Shown one piece after another: positions 25,249 to 32,703 of a DNA stretch of 64,000 nt. The position numbers and the translations under genes were made by a program. The stretch is from Kineosporia sp. NBRC 101731 (GTDB taxonomy: Bacteria; Actinomycetota; Actinomycetes; Actinomycetales; Kineosporiaceae), in the NCBI RefSeq assembly GCF_030269305.1, contig NZ_BSTC01000007.1, forward strand, positions 186,001 to 250,000, in the 5' to 3' direction. The notes beneath the pieces are model-generated. The model did no database searches and was not told the origin of the DNA. It saw nothing but the letters and a program-made list of their open reading frames with translations. The stretch's first letter is position 1; every line of letters begins with the position of its first letter.

Positions 25249-25383
25249 ATGCCCGAGTTCGACGACGTCGCCCGGCTGGCCGCGGCCACGGGCCGGGCGG
25301 AACGGCAGGTGCTGGAGGAGGTCTGTCGGGCCGCGGCCGATGAAGGTCTGTGGGCCGGTGCGGAGCCGGCCGGTTTCTGGCCG
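25249..25383 (+). pseudogene. Probable C-terminal remnant of larC (nickel-pincer cofactor protein)
   Basis: An open frame contains MPEFDDVARLAAATGRAERQ followed by VLEEVCRAAADEGLW. This resembles the C-terminal PEYEDxxRxAxxTGxPxxxV segment of LarC, with coding-type third positions throughout. The larger part of LarC (about 350 residues) is absent. The frame runs on to a stop at 25504-25506 through sequence that looks non-coding. I assign it from the short motif, so it could instead be part of an unrelated small protein. The rest of this gap (25197-25508) shows nothing else. Confidence 0.4.
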
Positions 25384-25508
25384 ACGGGTGCGGCCCCCCC
25401 GGTGAGGGCGGGGGGCGCTGCGCGGGTGCCACGTCGGGATGCGGGGTACTGTAACAGTGCTGCCCCGGACCCGGCGGTTCGTCCGCAGGCCCGTGAAAGC
25501 AGCTGAAC

Positions 25509-26573
25509 ATGAGCAATCTGGAGACTCGACCGGTCCGGGTGCGACAGGTCTCGGCGTACGCCGAGCTGTCCCGGCAGATCCGCGACGCCGGGTTGCTCCG
25601 GCGGCGTTATACCTATTACTGGGGCTGGGCCATCGGCCTGGTGGCAGCGTTCTTCGCCTGTTGGACAGCTGTTCTCGCGCTGGGAAATACCTGGTGCCAG
25701 TTGCTGGTCGCGGTGCTGTTGGGAGTTGTCCTGACCCAGTTCGGATTCCTGGGTCACGATGCCGCCCACCGGCAGATCTTCGTCTCCTCCCGATGGAACG
25801 AGTGGGCGGCCCGGGTGCTGTCCGGTGCCTTCGCCGGGTTGAGCTACGGCTGGTGGTCGCACAAGCACAACCGTCACCACAGCGGCCCGAACCAGGAGAA
25901 CCGTGACCCCGACATCGCTCCCGGGCCGATCGCCATGACCCCGGCGGTGGCCCGGGCCCGCACCGGGGGGTCCGCCTGGTTCACCCGGCACCAGGGGCAC
26001 CTGTTCTTCCCGCTCCTCCTGCTGGAGGGGGCCAATCTGCATGTCAGCGGTGTGCGGGAACTGCTGTCGAACCGGGCGCTGCCGCACCGGCGGCTGGAGT
26101 GCGCGATCATCCTGACCCGGTTCGTCCTCTACCTGGGCGTGCTCCTGAGCGTGCTGCCGCCCGGAAAAGCGGCGGCCTTCCTCGCTGTTCAGCTCGGCGT
26201 GTTCGGGCTCCTGCTGGGCGCCTCGTTCGCGCCCAACCACAAGGGCATGCCGATCGTGCCGAGGGACACCCGGATCGACTTTCTCCAGCGGCAGGTCCTG
26301 ATGTCCCGCAACGTGCACGGCGGTCTGGTCACGGACATCGCGATGGGTGGGCTGAACTACCAGATAGAGCACCACCTGTTCCCCAGCATGCCCCGGCCCA
26401 ACCTGCGCCGGGCCCGGCCGGTGGTGCGGGCGTTCTGCCGCAGCCGGCAGGTCGCCTACACCGAGACCAGCCTGATCGGCTCATACCGCATCGTCGTGAA
26501 GTACCTCAATTCCGTCGGCCGGCCCGACCGTGACCCGTTCGCCTGCCCCCTGGTCCGGCAGTACCGCGACTGA
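25509..26573 (+). CDS. Membrane fatty-acid desaturase, front-end/acyl-lipid type
   Basis: A 354-residue membrane enzyme with the three histidine boxes of di-iron desaturases: HDAAH (83-87), HKHNRHH (118-124) and QIEHH (285-289). The glutamine in the third box is typical of front-end (delta-6 type) and DesA3-like enzymes. Four membrane helices flank the boxes. It would insert a double bond in acyl chains of lipids or acyl-CoA, using a ferredoxin or similar donor that is not encoded next to it. Such enzymes tune membrane fluidity. The gene is monocistronic. Confidence 0.9.
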   Translation: MSNLETRPVRVRQVSAYAELSRQIRDAGLLRRRYTYYWGWAIGLVAAFFACWTAVLALGNTWCQLLVAVLLGVVLTQFGFLGHDAAHRQIFVSSRWNEWAARVLSGAFAGLSYGWWSHKHNRHHSGPNQENRDPDIAPGPIAMTPAVARARTGGSAWFTRHQGHLFFPLLLLEGANLHVSGVRELLSNRALPHRRLECAIILTRFVLYLGVLLSVLPPGKAAAFLAVQLGVFGLLLGASFAPNHKGMPIVPRDTRIDFLQRQVLMSRNVHGGLVTDIAMGGLNYQIEHHLFPSMPRPNLRRARPVVRAFCRSRQVAYTETSLIGSYRIVVKYLNSVGRPDRDPFACPLVRQYRD

Positions 26574-26723
26574 ACCGAGACATTCCGCAATGTGCCGGTC
26601 ACGGTAGGCCGAGTAGGGTCGAGGACGTACGAACGTACGTACGCAAGGCTCCGGTCCTTTGGCGGCCCCAAAGAGAAATGGTGCTGCCATGTTTGATGTT
26701 CTGCGACCGGCCGCGGTCCGGTC

Positions 26724-27458
26724 ATGAAGGTTCCAGGTGCGGACACCGCCTGGGTCCATGGCCTGATCGCTCGGGAATCACCCGATTCGGAGGTGTCGAG
26801 TGGGTCGATCGCCTGGCTGCAGTGTCTGTGCCGGGCGGCCACCCGGGCCCTACCGGTGACCGGCGCCGCGATCAGCGTGATGGTCGCGGGCGGCACCCAG
26901 GGGCTGGCGGCCGCCTCGGACACCCGCAGCGAACTGGTCGAGGAACTGCAGTTCACCCTCGGCGAGGGACCCTGCCTGGACGCGCGCTCGCAGGGTCGGC
27001 CGGTGCTGGTCCCGGACCTGGCCGGGGAATCCGGGGCGCGCTGGCCGGCCTATACCTCGGCAGCGATGGAGCACGGGGTGGAGGCAGTTTTCGCGTTCCC
27101 GATGCGGATCGGTGCGGTGCGTCTAGGAGTGCTGGACATGTACCGTGCCCGCCCCGGGGTGCTCCCACCCGATGCCTTCGATCTGGCCCAGGTATTCACC
27201 GGGGTTGCCCTGACCGGTCTGCTGGACGCGCACGAGGTGATGGGCGCAGACCGGCTTGCCTATGAGATCAGCCAGGTCTCGCGCTACCGGGTGGAGGTGT
27301 ACCACGCGCAGGGCATGCTCCAGGTCCAGCTCGGGGTCGGCCCCGAGTCTGCGCTTCTGCGCCTGCGGGCCGAGGCCTATCTCCAGGGACGGCGGCTGGG
27401 CGATGTCGCTCGCGACATCGTCGACCGTAAACTCACTCTCGAACGGGATGAAGCATGA
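26724..27458 (+). CDS. GAF-ANTAR RNA-binding regulator
   Basis: A 244-residue protein. The GAF domain spans about 25-165 (AAISVMVAGG, FTLGEGPCLDARSQGRPVLVPDL, FAFPMRIGAVRLGVLDMYR). The ANTAR domain spans about 185-240 (VEVYHAQGMLQVQLGVGPESAL, LRAEAYLQGRRLGDVARDIV). ANTAR domains bind paired RNA hairpins and prevent transcription termination. The ligand of the GAF domain is unknown. It lies 40 bases before a second GAF-ANTAR gene, so the two probably form an operon. The ATG is preceded only by a weak ribosome site. Confidence 0.88.
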   Translation: MKVPGADTAWVHGLIARESPDSEVSSGSIAWLQCLCRAATRALPVTGAAISVMVAGGTQGLAAASDTRSELVEELQFTLGEGPCLDARSQGRPVLVPDLAGESGARWPAYTSAAMEHGVEAVFAFPMRIGAVRLGVLDMYRARPGVLPPDAFDLAQVFTGVALTGLLDAHEVMGADRLAYEISQVSRYRVEVYHAQGMLQVQLGVGPESALLRLRAEAYLQGRRLGDVARDIVDRKLTLERDEA

Positions 27459-27498
27459 CAGGACCAGCCGATCCGGTGAATGAGGGGGCGAGCAGCCG

Positions 27499-28227
27499 AT
27501 GAGCTCGATCGCTCCAGAACGTCTGGCCGATGTGTTCGTCGAGTTGGCCGACACTCTCGTGGACGATTTCGACCTGGTGGAATTCCTGCAGATGGTGACC
27601 GCTCGCGCGTCGGAGCTCACCGGGGCGCGCGCGGCCGGACTGCTGCTGGCCGACGCCGACGACCGGCTGCACTTCATGGCCGCCTCCGACGAGCGCGTCC
27701 ACCTGCTGGATCTCTTCCAGATCCAGGCCGACGAGGGCCCGTGCCGCGACTGCTTCCGGCAGGGTATTCCGGTGGGCGATGCTGACCTGGAACGCGCCGG
27801 CACCCGCTGGCCGAGGTTCGCCCCCGCCGCGCGAACGGCGGGCTTCGCCTCGGTCCAGGCTTTCCCGTTGCGGCGGCGTCAGCAGGTCATCGGCAGCATG
27901 GGGCTTTTCAGCGCCGCTGCGGTGGCGATGTCCCCAGGCGATGTGCGGGTGGTGCAGGCGCTGGTCGACGTGGCCACCATCGGTATCCTGCAGGAACGGC
28001 AGGTGCGCCGCGGCCAGGTCCTGACCGAGCAGTTGCAGGGGGCCCTGAACAGCCGGATCGTCATCGAACAGGCCAAGGGCGTCATTGCCCAGTCCACCGG
28101 GGTCACGATCGACCGGGCGTTCACGCTGCTACGGACGTACTGCCGCACTCACCACCTGCGTCTGAGCGACATGGCCCGGACGATCGTCAACGATCCCGCT
28201 CGGGTTCCTGATTTCGGGAGCGGCTGA
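27499..28227 (+). CDS. GAF-ANTAR RNA-binding regulator (second copy)
   Basis: A 242-residue protein with a GAF domain (about 20-165: ASELTGARAAGLLLADADDRLHFMAASDE, DEGPCRDCFRQG, QAFPLRRRQQVIGSMGLF) and an ANTAR domain (about 172-230: LQGALNSRIVIEQAKGVIAQ, FTLLRTYCRTHHLRLSDMA). It is closer to the common actinobacterial type than the upstream copy. Its last 41 bases overlap the 3' end of the convergent STAS gene. Confidence 0.9.
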   Translation: MSSIAPERLADVFVELADTLVDDFDLVEFLQMVTARASELTGARAAGLLLADADDRLHFMAASDERVHLLDLFQIQADEGPCRDCFRQGIPVGDADLERAGTRWPRFAPAARTAGFASVQAFPLRRRQQVIGSMGLFSAAAVAMSPGDVRVVQALVDVATIGILQERQVRRGQVLTEQLQGALNSRIVIEQAKGVIAQSTGVTIDRAFTLLRTYCRTHHLRLSDMARTIVNDPARVPDFGSG

Positions 28228-28729
28228 GCGGGTCGTGGCCCGAAAGGGCGGCCCGGAGCGACGCGATCTCCTCGTGCAGCGCTTTCACCTCGGCGTCGTC
28301 AGGAACCGGGGCCCAGGAGTCCGGTTCTCCGTCCTCCGGGGGAAAACGACGCCAGGAGTCGTCCGGTGCCGATGGGGCGGGAGAGCGGCCGAGCATCTGC
28401 GCCAGTCGCGGTTGCGATCTCAGGAAACGGCCTGCCGGGGCGGAGATCTGGGCCAGGCGCAGCACCGCACCCCGGAAAGTCTGGAGGCGGTGGGCTTCGA
28501 CCAGCGGCTCTATCCCGTCGCGATCGAGCCAGGTCACGCCGGAGAGATCGACAACGATCTCTTCCGGTCCGTCTTCGCAGGCGAGACTGAGCAGATGCAA
28601 GCGCATGACCGGTACACCGGCGGCGCGAAGGTCACCGGAGAAGCTCACAGTGACAGACCGGTCCCGGAGGACCAGCGGTTGTACGACCCGATCGACGGCG
28701 GACAGAACCGCCCGGCTGGATGAGGACAT
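28187..28729 (-). CDS. STAS-domain protein (anti-sigma-factor-antagonist type)
   Basis: A 180-residue protein. Residues about 20-110 fit a STAS fold (VTVSFSGDLRAAGVPVMRLHLLSL, EEIVVDLSGVTWLDRDGIEPLVEAH). The usual phosphorylated Ser/Thr in DxSGVxxxDSxG is replaced by Asp-Arg-Asp (LDRDG), so serine phosphorylation is unlikely. A Pro-rich linker and a short acidic/coiled tail (AEVKALHEEIASLRAAL) follow. It converges on and overlaps the GAF-ANTAR gene by 41 bp. A role in partner-switching is inferred from the fold. Confidence 0.75.
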   Translation of the reverse strand: MSSSSRAVLSAVDRVVQPLVLRDRSVTVSFSGDLRAAGVPVMRLHLLSLACEDGPEEIVVDLSGVTWLDRDGIEPLVEAHRLQTFRGAVLRLAQISAPAGRFLRSQPRLAQMLGRSPAPSAPDDSWRRFPPEDGEPDSWAPVPDDAEVKALHEEIASLRAALSGHDPLSRSRNQEPERDR

Positions 28730-28861
28730 GACCCTGTTTTTCCAAGAGACGCCGTGGTCGTCGCCACCGGGTCCAGGGCAGCTTGATCGACCGGTTTCAT
28801 CCTACGGGGTGAATCGGCATCCTGACAGTCATCTCACCGGGCGGTTCTGCCGGTCCCCCCG

Positions 28862-29716
28862 TCAGACGCCCGGAACCTCGTCACGCCAGGAGTGCTGCGG
28901 GACGAATCCCAGCAGGTCCCGGGCCCCGTCGATCGCCAGCAGTGTCTCGAACTCCTTCAGGTCCCGGCGGATCTCGACGCCGGGGAACTGCGCGGCCAGC
29001 AGGTCGGCGGAGGGCCGGTCCATCAGGGTGTCCGCCGCGGCGATGATGACGTTCTGCGAGCCGGTCGTCTCCACCTCCAGCGCCAGACGGAACGCGGTCG
29101 CGGCGTCGCGCGCGTCGATGTACCCCCACAGGTTCCAGCGCCGCGCCGCCGGGTCGGCCCAGTACCCGGGCACGTTCGCGTACATCTCGGGGACGAACAC
29201 GTTGGACAGCCGCAGACCGACGAACGGGATGCCCGACCACTGCGACACCTGGGCGGCCACGTCTTCGCTCAGCACCTTCGACAGGGCGTAGGTCGAGGTT
29301 GGGTGCGGGAAGTGGGCCTCGTCCACCGGCGCGTACAGCGGCGGGACGTCGAACGGCAGCCCGAGGGTCGTCTCGCTGGAGGCCCACGCCACTTTCCGCA
29401 GCCCGAGCCGCTGGGCGGCCAGGAAGACGTTGTTGTTGGCGGCCAGGTTCCGGTTCAGGGTGTCGGGTGCCGACTCCATGCCGGGCTGCGGGATGTTGCC
29501 CAGGTGCACGACCGCCGAGCAGCCACCCAGAGCCTCCACGGCCTGGCCGTAGTCGGTCAGCTCGGCGCGCATCACGTCCACGCCCAGTCCGGCGCGTTCG
29601 CCGAAGGGGCCCTGCGCGTCCGTGGCCCGCACGGTGTAGCCGTGGGCCAGCAGGTCTCTCACGACGGCCCGGCCCACCTTGCCCAGGGCTCCGGTGACGG
29701 CAACGGTCTCGGTCAT
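28862..29716 (-). CDS. NAD(P)-dependent epimerase/dehydratase (extended SDR)
   Basis: A 284-residue protein with the Rossmann motif TGALGKVGRAVVRDL (about 8-22), AVVHLGNIPQPG, and STYALSKVLSEDVA providing the catalytic Tyr-X3-Lys. The serine lies in WASSETTLG. The C-terminal domain is short. It resembles uronate dehydrogenase-like or general nucleotide-sugar epimerases; the substrate cannot be fixed. The start at 29716 lies inside the end of an SDR remnant, with a stop/start overlap. Confidence 0.85.
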   Translation of the reverse strand: MTETVAVTGALGKVGRAVVRDLLAHGYTVRATDAQGPFGERAGLGVDVMRAELTDYGQAVEALGGCSAVVHLGNIPQPGMESAPDTLNRNLAANNNVFLAAQRLGLRKVAWASSETTLGLPFDVPPLYAPVDEAHFPHPTSTYALSKVLSEDVAAQVSQWSGIPFVGLRLSNVFVPEMYANVPGYWADPAARRWNLWGYIDARDAATAFRLALEVETTGSQNVIIAAADTLMDRPSADLLAAQFPGVEIRRDLKEFETLLAIDGARDLLGFVPQHSWRDEVPGV

Positions 29717-29937
29717 GGCACGTCCTTGGTCTGGAGGGTGAAAGGCGCTGACGGGGAGGTCGTGCCGTGGACGCGGTGCCCGGTCGCGATGGACTTCCCG
29801 GGCCACCCCGGCTCGACCGCGATGGCCGCGTCGCCCGACACCGGGCCGGGGCTGACGGTGGTGACCGTGACCCCGGACCCGGCGACGGCGGTCCCTCCCC
29901 CCACCAGCACGACCCGCCCGTGAAGTTCGAGATCCAT
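29713..29937 (-). pseudogene. Short-chain dehydrogenase remnant with a large internal deletion
   Basis: A 74-codon frame begins MDLELHGRVVLVGGGTAVAG, a decayed SDR N-terminus (normally GRVxLVTGGxxGIG). It jumps directly to SGVTVTTVSPGPVSGDAA, the segment that in intact SDRs sits about 140 residues later (GVTVNTVSPGPV). The intervening catalytic SYK region is gone. It overlaps the start of the downstream epimerase by 4 bases and may serve as a translated leader. Confidence 0.6.
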
Positions 29938-29984
29938 GCCGGGCACGCTACCGGCCGGCCCGCGGGCCGGCCGTACGACCCGTC

Positions 29985-30266
29985 TCAGGGCGTCTCGGCG
30001 GCCCCCAGCAGCTTCTCGCACCGGGCGATCTCGGCGGCCCGCCACTCGCGCATCCCGCTGCTCCACTGGCTGATCTGGAGGCTGAGCACCGCCAGGGCCT
30101 GGTGCTCCGAGAGGTCGAAGCGCTCCGACAGTCTCACCCGGGCCTCGCCGGCGTCGGTGCAGGCCTCGACCGTGGCGAAGACCTCGTCCCGTCGGCTCAC
30201 GGCCAGTTCCATCGCCTGCAGGATGTGTAGCCGCTGCCGGGCCTCGTCGATGTCCTCGTCACTCAC
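29985..30266 (-). CDS. Stand-alone GyrA/ParC-like coiled-coil mini-protein
   Basis: A 93-residue protein from a GTG. Residues about 8-75 match the small segment of type IIA topoisomerase A subunits next to the C-gate: RLHILQAMELAVSRRDEVF, then DAGEARVRLSERFDLSEHQA and LAVLSLQISQWSSGM. In GyrA this reads about HILEGLxxALxxIDEVI...Arx.L...F.LSexQAxAILdmrL. Everything else of GyrA, including the tyrosine domain, is absent, so it cannot cut DNA. It may be a dimerising module or gyrase-binding modulator. A divergent TPR gene and an inverted repeat lie upstream. Confidence 0.7.
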   Translation of the reverse strand: MSDEDIDEARQRLHILQAMELAVSRRDEVFATVEACTDAGEARVRLSERFDLSEHQALAVLSLQISQWSSGMREWRAAEIARCEKLLGAAETP

Positions 30267-30330
30267 GGTGTCACTCTTGCGGGCAGATACCCGTCCCGTC
30301 CACCTGGGACGAGCAAACTTTGTCACCCCG

Positions 30331-30357
30331 TTGCGCACCGTGTTCCATCGTGCGCAA
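30331..30357. promoter_or_regulatory. Inverted repeat between divergent genes
   Basis: TTGCGCAC (30331-30338) and GTGCGCAA (30350-30357) form a perfect 8-bp dyad with an 11-base spacer, placed between the divergent GyrA-like and TPR genes. It has the size of a dimeric repressor site. Confidence 0.5.
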
Positions 30358-30423
30358 ATTCTGACCTCGGGTCCCCCGGAAGAGGGGCGGAATCCCGCAC
30401 GGCCCGCTGTGGTTGTAGGCACC

Positions 30424-30762
30424 GTGAGTGAGCAGAACGAGATCTTCGAAGACAACTCCCACGACGTCTACCGCCGGGCCGTGGCTCTCATGGAGCAGGG
30501 GCGCCCGATCGATGCTGCGCGGATCGCTGCCCCGCTGGAGCAGCACGACGGTGTCCCCGAGTCCGTGCTCGAGCTGCTGGCCCGGGCCTACTTCAACTCC
30601 GCCCAGCTGGGCAGCGCCGAGCGGGTGCTGCGCCGGCTGATCGATCAGTCCCCGGCCAACGGCTGGGCGCACCGCACGCTGGCTCGTACCCTCGCCCGCC
30701 GGCGCGCGGACAGCGAGTCGGCCCGGTACCACCGCATCGCGGACGGCTTCGGCGTCGCCTGA
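30424..30762 (+). CDS. Small tetratricopeptide-repeat protein
   Basis: A 112-residue protein from GTG 30424. Two to three TPR-like helical pairs are visible: YRRAVALMEQGRPIDAARIAAPL, SVLELLARAYFNSAQLGSAERVLRRL and GWAHRTLARTLARRRADSESA. It matches a common actinobacterial family of short TPR proteins of unknown role. It is cytoplasmic and monocistronic, followed by a dispersed palindrome shared with the converging AAA+ gene. Confidence 0.8.
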   Translation: MSEQNEIFEDNSHDVYRRAVALMEQGRPIDAARIAAPLEQHDGVPESVLELLARAYFNSAQLGSAERVLRRLIDQSPANGWAHRTLARTLARRRADSESARYHRIADGFGVA

Positions 30763-30777
30763 GCCCGTTTTCTCGTT

Positions 30778-30820
30778 CGTGATCATGCGAACTTTCCCGG
30801 GGACAGTTCGCATGATCACG
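30778..30820. repeat. Dispersed palindrome, copy 5
   Basis: CGTGATCATGCGAACT (30778-30793) and AGTTCGCATGATCACG (30805-30820) match perfectly around an 11-base loop. The inner arm differs from copy 1 (GCGAACT instead of GCAAAAC), yet both arms changed together, so the pairing is maintained. It lies between the converging TPR and AAA+ genes. Confidence 0.88.
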
Positions 30821-30835
30821 GCCTGGCCGGGGCAG

Positions 30836-32248
30836 TCAGGCCGCGGCGCCGGTCAGCTGGACGATGCCGCGCAGCAGGTCGTCATGTGTGATCGGGCCGG
30901 CCGGGCCGCCCCGGGCCTCGGTCATCGCCTTCTCCAGCTGGGCCCGGCGCAGCACCTCGGCCAGGTCGGCGCCGGACAGCCCGGCCGAGCGCGCGGCCAG
31001 TTCCGGCACGCAGACGTCGTCGGCGAACAGCCGGAAGGCGTCGGTGGTGTGCCGGCGCTCCAGCGCCCGGATCTGGTGGGCCAGGATGTCGGCCCGGGCG
31101 CCGGGGCCGGGCAGCGGCACGGCCAGTTTCACGTCGAAACGACCGGACCGGATGAGTGAATCGTCGACCCGTTCGGGGAAGTTCGTGGTCGCCACGACGA
31201 TCACGTGGGGGTTGGCGTCGATCAGGTCGTTCATCTCCTGCTTGAAGATCCCGGCGACCGAGTTGATGGCCTGGTCGGCGGAACCCTGCGGGCTGCCCGC
31301 GTAACTGACGATGCTGTCGAACTCGTCGAACAGCAGCACCGTGGGCTCGGTGTAGCGGCGCGCCTGCGCGAAGACCCGGGCGATGTTGCGTTCGGAGGAA
31401 CCCATCCAGCGGTCGAGGATGTCGTTGCTGCGGACCTCTTTCAGTGTTCCGCCGATCTCGTGGGCCAGGGCCCGGGCCAGCGTGGTCTTGCCGGTGCCGG
31501 GAGGGCCCCACATCAGGATGCCCTGGGGCCGGCGCGCTCCCCAGCGAGCCATCACCTCGGGATGACGGAAGGAGTCGGCGACGTCGTGCAACTGGGCCAC
31601 CACGTCGTCCAGGCCACCCAGATCGGCGAGGCGGACGTCGTCGTCCAGCGGCCCACGGCGGTCGGGGGCCGGCGCTCCGGGCCAGTTCGCCCGGCCCCCG
31701 AAGGGCTGGGGGTTCTCTCGCGGCGGCACCGGGTCGAGCCGGAAGGTGCGGCCGCTCAGGAAGTTTCCTGAACCGGAACGACGTGCGGCCACCGTGACCA
31801 TCAGGCGCAGAAGGGCGGCCAGAACCGGTGCGGTGAGCTCGCTGCGCGGTAGGGAAGTGACGACCCGATCGGTGACCCGCCCGTCGAGCAGCGCCCGGCC
31901 GGTGCGGACGGAGGCGGTGAGCCCCTCGTGCGTGAGCGTCTCCCCGGGAGTCTCACCCAGGCCGCCGAACAAACGCCCCAGCGTCTCGAAAACCGGTGCC
32001 ACGTAATCGGTGCCGATCATGAACTGATGCAGAGGCCCGTCGAAGCCCGGCTCCTGGGACGTGATCCGGCCCTCCAGGCGGACCTGGTTGCCTTCCGGGG
32101 TCACGGTCAGGCCCAGCCGCGGCCACCCGGTGCCCGCATCGTGGAGCACCGGGCGCGGCAGCGGCCCGGACGCGGCCAGCACCTGCGTGATCACCGCACC
32201 GGCGGCGTCCACGTCGAAGCGGCCCCCGGCGGCCTCGAAAGTGTCCAT
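30836..32248 (-). CDS. AAA+ ATPase (26S-proteasome/FtsH-like, single AAA domain)
   Basis: A 470-residue protein. The N-terminal half (about 1-215) has no recognised domain. The AAA domain follows: Walker A GPPGTGKTT, pore-loop-like RWMGSSERNIARVF, Walker B VLLFDEFDSI, sensor 1 VVATTNFP, and arginine finger region RSGRFDVKLAVPLP. The C-terminal lid has GLSGADLAEVLRRAQLEKAM. I chose the ATG at 32248; upstream in-frame codons are Arg/Pro-rich and unlike coding sequence. It probably remodels or unfolds a protein partner bound by its N-domain. The partner is unknown. It diverges from a small hypothetical gene. Confidence 0.85.
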   Translation of the reverse strand: MDTFEAAGGRFDVDAAGAVITQVLAASGPLPRPVLHDAGTGWPRLGLTVTPEGNQVRLEGRITSQEPGFDGPLHQFMIGTDYVAPVFETLGRLFGGLGETPGETLTHEGLTASVRTGRALLDGRVTDRVVTSLPRSELTAPVLAALLRLMVTVAARRSGSGNFLSGRTFRLDPVPPRENPQPFGGRANWPGAPAPDRRGPLDDDVRLADLGGLDDVVAQLHDVADSFRHPEVMARWGARRPQGILMWGPPGTGKTTLARALAHEIGGTLKEVRSNDILDRWMGSSERNIARVFAQARRYTEPTVLLFDEFDSIVSYAGSPQGSADQAINSVAGIFKQEMNDLIDANPHVIVVATTNFPERVDDSLIRSGRFDVKLAVPLPGPGARADILAHQIRALERRHTTDAFRLFADDVCVPELAARSAGLSGADLAEVLRRAQLEKAMTEARGGPAGPITHDDLLRGIVQLTGAAA

Positions 32249-32367
32249 CTGATCACGATAGACCGGATCGGCGAGCCCGCAGCAGCACGCGGGCCCGGAT
32301 GGCTCAGGTCCGGGTCCGCCGGGCCGAGGGGGAATCGACATTTTCGGGCCGGTCAGGGTGGTGGTGC

Positions 32368-32661
32368 GTGAGCTTCGGCACGGATCTGGAGGACAGCGTC
32401 GATCCGGAGCGCTGTGTCGAGGCGTGGCTCGGCCACGCCGATGACCTCGACCTGGTCCCGGCGGCGCTCGAGCTGGACCGGATCCGCGACCAGCTGGTGC
32501 AAGGTCTGGTGCCGTTGGCCGTCGATCCCCAGCCGGCGCTGGATGCCGCCCTTCTCCTGGTGCGCCGCGGCGACCAGGCCGGTGCGGCCCTCCTGCTGCG
32601 CGGTGCCGCACCGGAACTGCCCGTCATCCCGGCGCCGGACCCGCCTGGGCTCTACCTGTAG
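32368..32661 (+). CDS. Small hypothetical protein
   Basis: A 97-residue acidic protein from GTG 32368 (SFGTDLEDSVDPERCVEAWL). It contains two amphipathic helices rich in Leu/Ala (LELDRIRDQLVQGLV, ALDAALLLVRRGDQAGAALLL). Third positions are strongly GC, which supports coding. A longer frame from 32299 exists but lacks coding character at its start. It is divergent from the AAA+ gene, and its stop lies in a 17-bp repeat array. Unknown function; a partner of the AAA+ protein is possible. Confidence 0.55.
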   Translation: MSFGTDLEDSVDPERCVEAWLGHADDLDLVPAALELDRIRDQLVQGLVPLAVDPQPALDAALLLVRRGDQAGAALLLRGAAPELPVIPAPDPPGLYL

Positions 32662-32703
32662 CCGGGCACTACCTGTAGCCGGGCACTATCTGTAGCCGGG
32701 CAC
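32653..32703. repeat. Three 17-bp repeats carrying the stops of two converging genes
   Basis: TACCTGTAGCCGGGCAC is present at 32653, 32670 and 32687 (last copy with one change). The plus-strand hypothetical gene stops in copy 1 and the minus-strand DUF2264 gene stops at the junction of copies 2 and 3. Confidence 0.85.

Noticed and set aside
26623-26644. CGTACGAACGTACGTACG run upstream of the first GAF-ANTAR gene
   Set aside because: It is a short self-complementary CGTACG repeat; I cannot tell an operator from chance.
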